In this document: one piece after another, positions 23,101-32,100 of the stretch
Layout: each line of letters starts with the position of its first letter
How positions within the stretch are numbered: position 1 is the first letter of the stretch
Source of the DNA: Yponomeuta sedellus
Lineage: Eukaryota > Arthropoda > Insecta > Lepidoptera > Yponomeutidae
DNA length: 64,000 bases
Assembly (NCBI GenBank): GCA_934045075.1
Contig: OW203732.1
Span: 3,637,501 to 3,701,500 of the forward strand
Reading direction: 5' to 3'
Made by a program: the position numbers and the translations under genes
Notes under the pieces: generated by a model
Told to the model about the DNA's origin: nothing
The model's input: the letters and a program-made list of their open reading frames with translations, nothing else
Databases searched by the model: none

Positions 23101-26100
23101 ATTAGTTCCTCTACCCAACCACAGATGGCGCTGTTTGTATTCTAAATTGCGGTATGGTTTTGTCCGAAGGCCCTACATAATATTAAACAAAATTGGATAG
23201 TATTTGAGCGCTTGCGAATCACTTCGACCAACACTGACTGTTCACTTATAATTGGCACGACTAGTGACGTAGGTAATATACCTCGCTTTGCGCTGTGGTG
23301 CGAGTAGTAGTTACTGTAATCCTTAGTTTCATATTGCTACAATAAATAGATCCCTAAGTACGTGCTGTCGTGCTAAAACAACGTTTCTCTTCTTGTCTGC
23401 TGAAACCCTGTCCTGTCCTGTCCATGTAAACAAACCGTCTATAGAAACGGTATTATGTGTTGAAAGAAATAATGCCTATAAAGTGTTTATTTCTTTCTAC
23501 GCCATTCGTTTATCTCATTAATTTAAGAAATATCAACCTCATAGGGGGTAAAAATAATTATTTTTTAACACTGATATTAATTTCCTACTGACACTTAGAC
23601 CAAAAGTAACTGAACAAAATATATAAAGTGTAGCATGTAACTCCTTTTCCCCTGTGCGGTTATAGTCAGACAAGCTGGGTTCAAAGAAGAAACAATAAAT
23701 GATAAAAAAATATTTGAACGCTCTCACTGGTAACCGAAGACGGATCCTCCGTGACCTCGTATCGTTAGGACCCATGAAATTTAAAAAAATTCTAGCTCTA
23801 TTCATCTTAACGAATTTTATCTCGTTTCCTCCGAAAATAAGATTATGATTTTGTGTTAGGTTTCCTGTTCACTTGTGAGACCAAAGATTGCTTATCTACA
23901 CCTAAATTTTTCAATGCTTTAGGGGGCCACCTCAAGATGAATTTGTTATAGTTTCATTTTAATACCGGTAATATTTTGGCATTCAGAAAACCAAGATTTT
24001 GTGTGTCTCCACGCCGATGCTACAACTCTAAATAACTACGCCAAGCCGAAGGCCAAGCCCCATCTTGCGGGTGCGAGGAAACTTGCCGCGACGAGGTTGA
24101 AGGCCGAGCTCAATACAGGTCGCGGCACGGCCGAAGGCTGTGAAGCGGGCTAGAGGAATACTCCCACGGCGATTCCAAATGCTGAGCTCTATTTACGCTG
24201 ATGCCAAATGGAGAGACTATTAGCGCGGCCGAAGGCCGCGACAGTTACTTAAAGTTGCTGTTAGGAGTAAACCTGTCGCGCCTTTGTACAGGCCGCGGCT
24301 GAAGGCTCAGACCATTTATGTTCCCATTTACAAGTCCTTATTCTAAGTAATTAGCGAGACCGAAGACTGGGCCCAGCATTGCAAGCACGAAGAATTCAAC
24401 TCTGGAGATGTCGAAAGCTGAGCGCCGTTCAGGTCGAGGACATAATTCGTGACTATTCCAGTCCCCACCTACAATCGTTAACATTAAATAACTAGGTGCA
24501 GTGGAGCGTTTTTAGGCTACATAAAAAACAGACAATTTATGTAAGGATAATAAAGAAAAAAATCTGTCGTTTCCTTTGCAAATATTCTAGATAGTTTAAC
24601 ACCATTAGACCATATTCATTATACTAGCTAAAAAATATCATACGACATAAATTTTTAATGCAGGCAGGTGGTACCTATGACTAAATCAAACAAGTATAAT
24701 CAGTAAAAATATTTATGATTTGCCGAGACATGTCCATTGTCGAACATAAGAAAATAAAGCATTAAACTAAAATTCATTTAGGAAATAAAATAATATAACG
24801 ATTTAAAGCATATAAGCAGAACAGGATGGACCTTTAAATTTTATCGTTTTACTGAGTCACTAAAAGGTCAAAAATAAAAAAATATATTTAAAAAAATAAA
24901 AGAACCCGACTGCAGTAATAAATCAACTGAAAGGGAAAAAATAAGATAATTTTATTTTCAAATGCTAATGTCGAATCAGAAGAGTTCATGCTGCTTTACT
25001 TGAGGGACCAAATAATATAACTTTATAAGCATTATTTGCTCAAACTGTTGCATTTATTATTTTATATAAAATGTTGCAGTCGGGACCCATTACTGTTTGT
25101 TTAAAGTCCTCTAATGGGTCCCGACTGCAACATTTTATATAAAATAATAAATGCAACAGTTTGAGCAAATAACGCTTATAAAGTTATATTATTTGGACCC
25201 TCAAGTAAAGCAGCATGAACTCTTCTGATTCGACATTAGCATTTGAAAATAAAATTATCTTATTTTTTCCCTTTCAGTTGATTTATCACTGCAGTCGGGT
25301 TCTTTTATTTTTTTAAATATATTTTTTTATGTCTACACTTGGCCGTTTCCGCACGCTGCGCGTACGGAAAAAGCCGCTTGTGTGGCATAAAAATTATTTC
25401 GATGGTGTCTTCCACGCTAGGCGCACGGATAGGATACAGAGCTAAGTTTTGGTACTGAGCTAAATTTTGGATAACAGAAATAAAGAAATATCTAATTTTT
25501 TAGAACAACCTCTTTTTTAGACGGCCTCGGTGGCGCAGCGGTTTGGCACGCTGACTGACGCGAAGGTCTCGGGTTCGATCCCCGGCCTGGTCAAACTAGG
25601 AAATGAACTTTTTTAATTTGTCTCGGGTCTTGGATGTTATCTATGTATTTGTTGTATTAAATCTATCGTCGAGTTAGCACCTATAAACCTACACAAGTCA
25701 TTTAGTTGTACTTAGTATAGGGCTAACGAGATCTGTGTAATATGTCCATGAATATTTTTTTTTTTTTACCTAGAATGTAGTATAAGGCCAACTTGCGTCA
25801 GCCCGCGACAGCTTATTCATCTTGAGTTAACCGGTTAAATCGATCATTTCGTATGGGAAATGATCGATTTAACCGGTTAACTCGAGTTAAATGAGCTAAC
25901 CTGGACTGACGCAAGTGGGCCTAAACATCCTAAGATTTTAATCGATTTCCGCTAAAAACGGTCGTTTTTGGCGGAAATCTATTAAGGTCCTAGATTGTTG
26001 ATCCTAGGTTCTAGACTGTAGGTTCTAAAAATAGTAGTCACAGTTGTTAAGATTTCTCATGTTCACTTTTAGATAACCCGCATGCCCAGCGTGGGGATTA

Positions 26101-29100
26101 TGGGCATTACCCCCTATGATAGCACAACGTGACGCTCTTTAGGGGAGGTCTATGTCCAGCAGTGGACTAGTATAGCCTGACGACGACGACGACTTTTAGA
26201 TAAAAACGTATTATAAAACAATTTATGATTTTTATTCCATTGGTGGCGCTAGTTAGGCCCTAAGCGCCTTAAAAACGGTAAACGAATTTAGAGTCACTCT
26301 GTACAATAAACAATTCACGGATGCCGGTGAGTCGCCCATCGGCTCAATTGGAAGAGCGCTGGCACGGATAGCCAGAGGTTGCGGGTTCGAATCCCGGCAT
26401 GGGTGAAATTTTTAGCCTCTAAATAGGTTTTTAAATTTGTCCTCAGCACGGGTTAGTGCATTAAATATAAAAATAGTATAATCATGTGGGTACAGTGATA
26501 TCGTTCCGATGTAAAACCTAACTGCAAAGCAGGTACTCGGGGCTGTAAGTGATGCAATTTGCTTAAGCCAGATGTCGCTGCCTGTACGTAATACAGAGAA
26601 TAGTGTAAAGAGGTTCGAAATTTTACTGATGCCGGTGAGTCGCCCATTGGCTCAATTGGAAGAGCGCTGGCACGGGTAGCCAGAGGTTGCGGGTTCGAAT
26701 CCCGGCATGGGTGAAATTTTTAGCCTCTAAATAGGTTTTTATACAATAAACAATCCAATCAAGTATGAACTTTCAATCCATATCTCTTCTCGACATTATG
26801 TACGTCAGGAAAAATATCAGTAACTTTAAAACTTTGTAAATACTAGAAATAAACATAAACTTTCGTTCCCACTATTTAGGCTGGCAAAGGTTAATCATCC
26901 TTCATGGGGCATTGTATACGCTTCTATAATAAAATCCCTGAAGATATATTAAGCTTGCCTGAATCGCGGTTCAAAAAATATGTTAAGCACACTTTGTGCC
27001 AAAAGGGCTACTATAACATAAAGGATTATCTAGATGACAATGAGGTCTGGAATTAAAGCCAGTACAATGTATGAGTTCTATGTTTTATAATAATTATGTA
27101 AACTATGTTAATTAAGGACTTTGAAAAGACTAAGTTTGGAGTTTTTTTGTCCATTTTTTCTCCAAAATGATCTAGATTTTGAAATGTACACCTAGTTTGA
27201 ATTGTAACGTTCATTAAGCCGCAGCTTCTGGGCTACTTTGAATAAAACCTTTTCATTTCATTTCCGTTATGACATCATTTCCTTATCTGTTCATTTGAAG
27301 AATGGATTCCAGTAGCTACTTCAAATTTGTACCCTTAGAACTGGATAAGTTTTTAAATACTTCAGCCCCATCTCGAACTACCTACCAGTCTGTGTATGGC
27401 CAAGTGCATACCTTTCAAGATTGGGCCTTTAGGATGACACTTCAATTTATCGATATTCGCTCTCTTATCTCGATTATACTATTTTTATTTTTAATGCACT
27501 AACCCGTGCTAAGGACAAATTTAATAAACCTATTTAGAGGCTAAAAAAACGGGTTAGTGCATTAAAAAGAATATAATCATAACATGTTTTATTTTTTTTT
27601 CTCAAAAGTAAATAAACATAAATCTTAACCACTTTTATAACAAATTTTTAGAACCTACATTACTTTTATAACAATATTTAGAACCTACATTACTTTTATA
27701 ACAATTTTTAGAACCTACATTACTTTTATAACAATTTTTAGAACCTACATTCTAGAACGTAGGATCAACATCCTAGGACTTTAATCGATTTCCGCCGAAA
27801 CCGGTAGTTCTTAGCGGAAATCGACTAAAGTCCTTGGATGTTCATACTACGCTCTCGGCTGTATGTCCTAAAAATGTAGGTATATATCACAGATATTAAG
27901 ATTTTTTTATGCTTACTTGTTGAACGCAAACGTATTATAAAACTTTGAAAAGACTAAGTTTGGAGTTTTTTGTCCATTTTTCTGATCTAAATTTTGAAAT
28001 GGACACCTAGTTTGAATTGTAACTTCATTAAGCCGCAGTTTCTGCGCTATTTTAATAAAACCATTTCATTTCAGTTAGGATTTTTATTACATTGGTGGCG
28101 GTAGTTAGCACCACCCAGCGTCTCAATAGCCGCGTACTGATTGAGCGAGCAGCCTCGCGAGGCTGCCTCGGACATTTGCCGCAGAACGCATGCCGGGCGA
28201 GGCGGCCTCGGTCTGTAAGTTTCTAATCCGAGGCTGCCTCGCGCGGCAATGCCGAGCCACATGAGCATCGACGCTCAGTTTAACACAACTAACACGCAAC
28301 GAATAAGCGAGGCAAAACACTACCGTCTTGAGTGAGCGCGGCAAACGTACTGAGGCGCCTTTAAGCATCGACAAAAACCGACAACGCTCGGCTCGGGCCG
28401 CGGCACGCTCGGGCGAGGCAGCGCGTGCGTTTGTTCGGGCGAGGCACGTCTTGACCGACCGAGGATTTGCCTCGCGAGGCAGCCTCGCGAGGCTGCTCGC
28501 TCAATCAGTACGCGGCTAATGGAGGATCCCAAACTTCTACATCGTCTCCACCAGGTGGCGCTGCCCACCTAGCGGGGGTCCTCCTAACCACGCTGCGCAA
28601 CAAACCCGACGGCACCTTCGACCTGGACGAGTTCGAGAGCCACGTCCGCGGCTCAGACATCCACGAGCCAGTCACGGCGCTGGTGGCCGTCGAGAACACG
28701 CACAATTGCTGCGGCGGGAAGGTGAGCTGTCTATTTGCGCGGGAGATTCGTCCATTGCTGGACCTAGGCCTCCCCTGTCACTTTTTTGACTTCTTTCTGT
28801 ACTCGGCCATTCTCATCCAGCCTCAGCTAGCAAATTGCCTTTAGTTACCTGCGAGACTGCAACCGCTGCAGAGCGACAGCGGTATTGGAGCCGTTAGGGT
28901 CGATATATTCTTTTTCTTTATGCTAAATCACGTACTTAGTATGTACAGGTAGTATTGGTGTTTGTATTTAAGTATAAATACAAACACCAATACCACCTGT
29001 ACATACTAAGCTTCCTCCACCAACCCGGACTTGGCCCCCGTGGTGGAGTATGGCCTAAATAAATAAATATTCATGGACATATTACACAGATCTCGTTAGC

Positions 29101-32100
29101 CCTATACTTATTACAACTAAATGACTTGTGTTATAGGTGCTAACTCGCCGATAGATTTAATACAATAAATACATAGATAACATACAAGACCCGAGACAAA
29201 CTAAAAAGTTCGTTTCCTAGTTTGACCCGGCCGGGGATCGAACCCGAGACCTACGGTTTTACAGCAGCGTGCCAAACCGCTGCGCCACCGAGGCTGTCAA
29301 CCTTCCTGCGATGCAGGAAGAGACCCGTGACCCAACAGTGGGGACATACAAGGGTTGATATCGATCGATATCGTTATGATATGTGCACATTATATGCCAC
29401 ATCCGACAGTAGATTTCCAGCTCAAACAGGACTCGTCTCCGCAGGTCTTACCCCTCGCGTGGCTCGATGACTTAGCAGCTCGCGCCAAGCGTCACGGCCT
29501 TCCGGTCCACATGGACGGCGCGCGCCTCTTCAACGCCTGCGAGTCACTGAAAGAGCCAGCCTCCCGGGTTGTACGCGACTGTGATAGTGTTTCCGTCTGC
29601 TTCAGTAAGGGGCTGTCGGCGCCCGTCGGCTCAGCGCTCGTCGGGTCCGCGCATTTTGTCGACCGGTTCGTATCCTGGCTACCCTCGGGTGTCAGTTTAT
29701 AACAGTTCAGAGGGGCGCGTTTCGTGAAACTGCGATTCGCAGTTTCACAGTCGATTAGTGCAGTAATCTGTGGGTTTTTCGACTATCCAATGTACAATGA
29801 ATAGTAGTTATGTGAAACAGGGCCCTATTCATAGCAATATCACTACAATGTATAATCCCACGTCTCCTCACAATCGTTTTCGGTTTCACCTTCAGGTTTG
29901 GTCATGTTTATGTAAAAAGTTTCAAATTATATGTTTTTTTAAAGCTATCACCATTATTTCGGTACCTAGGATAGCAGGTAGTAAATAGGGCTATAAAATT
30001 AGTTCCGGTAAACTTTTCAATATCAGTTTGCCTGGAAAAAAATGCTATTATCATAGCAATAAGGTCACAAATTGTAAAAATAAAATAAATTTATTTGTGA
30101 GCAAACATAGTATAATTATAATAATTAATAACAATAACTTCTTGAAACTAGTCAATGGTTGGTACTTTTTCAGTTTAAACTGCTGTTTGTGGTGGTGTAA
30201 AATAGAGAATTCTTAATTTTTTTCACGTTTGTGCCTTAGCCTATAAAGGTCTCACTGTAGGGCATAGGCCTTCTCTCAGAGAGAGAGTATGGGCTTGATT
30301 ACCATGCGTGCCCACCGCGGATTGGCAATTTCAGGGGCCTCATGATGTTTTCCTTCACAGTTATCGAGTGATATTACTACTATAACCTCACAAATATATA
30401 GTTCGGGGCTTAATCGCGTAGTAATTTATTGCTATTTTACCTCGACGTTTCGACGACTTGGGTCGCAAACGTGGGATCCGGTCATCAAGATGTGTTCGAG
30501 TGGAAAAAAGTCGCATGGCTTATCGTCCGACATTGTCAGTGTAGTGTGTCGCAACCCTAATAGTGATTTGTGATGGCTGATTGAGGGTAGTCTGAAACCT
30601 TGTCAGCCGAAGATGCGAACGGGTGCCAGCCATCAGTCTTCTCGTGACCACGATGACTAACGTCGTCGAAACGTCGAGGTAAAATAGCAATAAATTACTA
30701 CGCGATTAAGCCCCGAAAATATTCTATGTGTACAAGTCGCGAAAGTTTTAAATATCTCACAAATATACATAACTTAGAAAACAAAGTCATTGGTACATGC
30801 CCGCTCTGGGAATCGAATCTGGGTCTCTCGCTACCGAGTCCATTGTTCTCCCCACTGGACTACCCCCGCCATTCGTAACTTATCTTCCACTGACAAACGT
30901 TAATGAAGCGAAGCTGCTCTGTCAGGCAAGTGGCAGTCCCTGGTATCTGCTTACAGGGCGTGAGGTTATGTTATCAATTAATATCCCTCTTCCTATAAAC
31001 TTTGGTTGTTTATTAACATATCTATCGTCTTCTACTAATCTATTTATTATACTTATAAAATTTATTGGGGAAAATGAAATATTAAATTGTGATGTCTTTT
31101 GTTTGTCCATAAATGTTACTCGTTACCTGTTTTGTAAATAGGCATGTAAATAGTTGCCAGGAAAAAAAGGCAACTTATCGTCTTAATAACCTATTTAGTG
31201 GCTAAAAATTCCACTTATAGTCATTTTGTCTTTACAGATTCGCCTGCATGATTTTTGTTGCACGACTCTGCACGATAAGCCCGCAAAAAGGAGCTCTCCT
31301 CATAAAATTTTGTCTCGATGCGCCATAAATTGTGTTTATTTTTTAGTTCATGTCATATCAAGACGTGACACTGGCAGATTTCTGCCAATCTAAATCTATA
31401 AAAAAAAACAAGTAGTCGGCTGGTTGCCATTTTAGACTTGGGCAAAGTGTGTCCTTAGAGGGAGTTGTTATATCTCATATCTTTGCTCACCGAGACACAC
31501 TATATCTCTATCATATCTCGCTCACCACTTGTGTCCTAGCTCATACGACGTCCAATCAACTAAGTGCGTGTGGAAACAAGAGACACAAGTGGTGAGTCAG
31601 TCTAGTCTATCTATTCCCTACTTTATCCAGATCACATGTTTCTTTTGGTGAACTTTCTCTCATAGCTCGTTGGTTACGACGAGAAATGCGGCCGAATGTA
31701 CCGATGTCAGACGATGTTGATCTCGCTTTCGCGCATTGTGAGCTGGATAAAGTAGCAGGAGATAACTACCGTACTGAGTTGAGAGTACGTGCGCGGGAGC
31801 CAGATATAGTTGACATCTCTGGGATATGAATGGGACACACTTGACGGGGAGGGAGTTGTGTGTCCAATCATATCTGGCTCTTGAGTTACCCAAGACTATG
31901 CCATGTCGCCAAAAATTTAATGGAGGTTATGTTATGTTTTATCGTCCACCCGTTTCTCCAGAGCGCGTCGGCTCCGCAAGATGTTGGGCGGCGGGATGCG
32001 GCAGGCCGGGGTACTGGCGGCTGCCGCCATTGTGGCGCTCGACGAGATCGTCCCGAACTTGGCCAACGACCACCGGCGGGCGCAGGTGCTGGCTAGGAGT

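Larger units (their letters stand above)
21300..28554. other. Intron 2 of the threonine aldolase gene, repeat-filled
   Basis: 7.3 kb with no host exon seen. Holds the repeats listed separately plus several weakly related blocks: CATGTAAACAAACC occurs near 22339 and 23423, and GATGGCGCTG near 22085, 22275 and 23125, showing an older dispersed family. Confidence 0.6.

Noticed and set aside
28071..28520. Several open frames on both strands of the GC-rich block
   Set aside because: They follow from GC-rich repeats inside a fold-back element; the frames repeat the same short motif and match no family.
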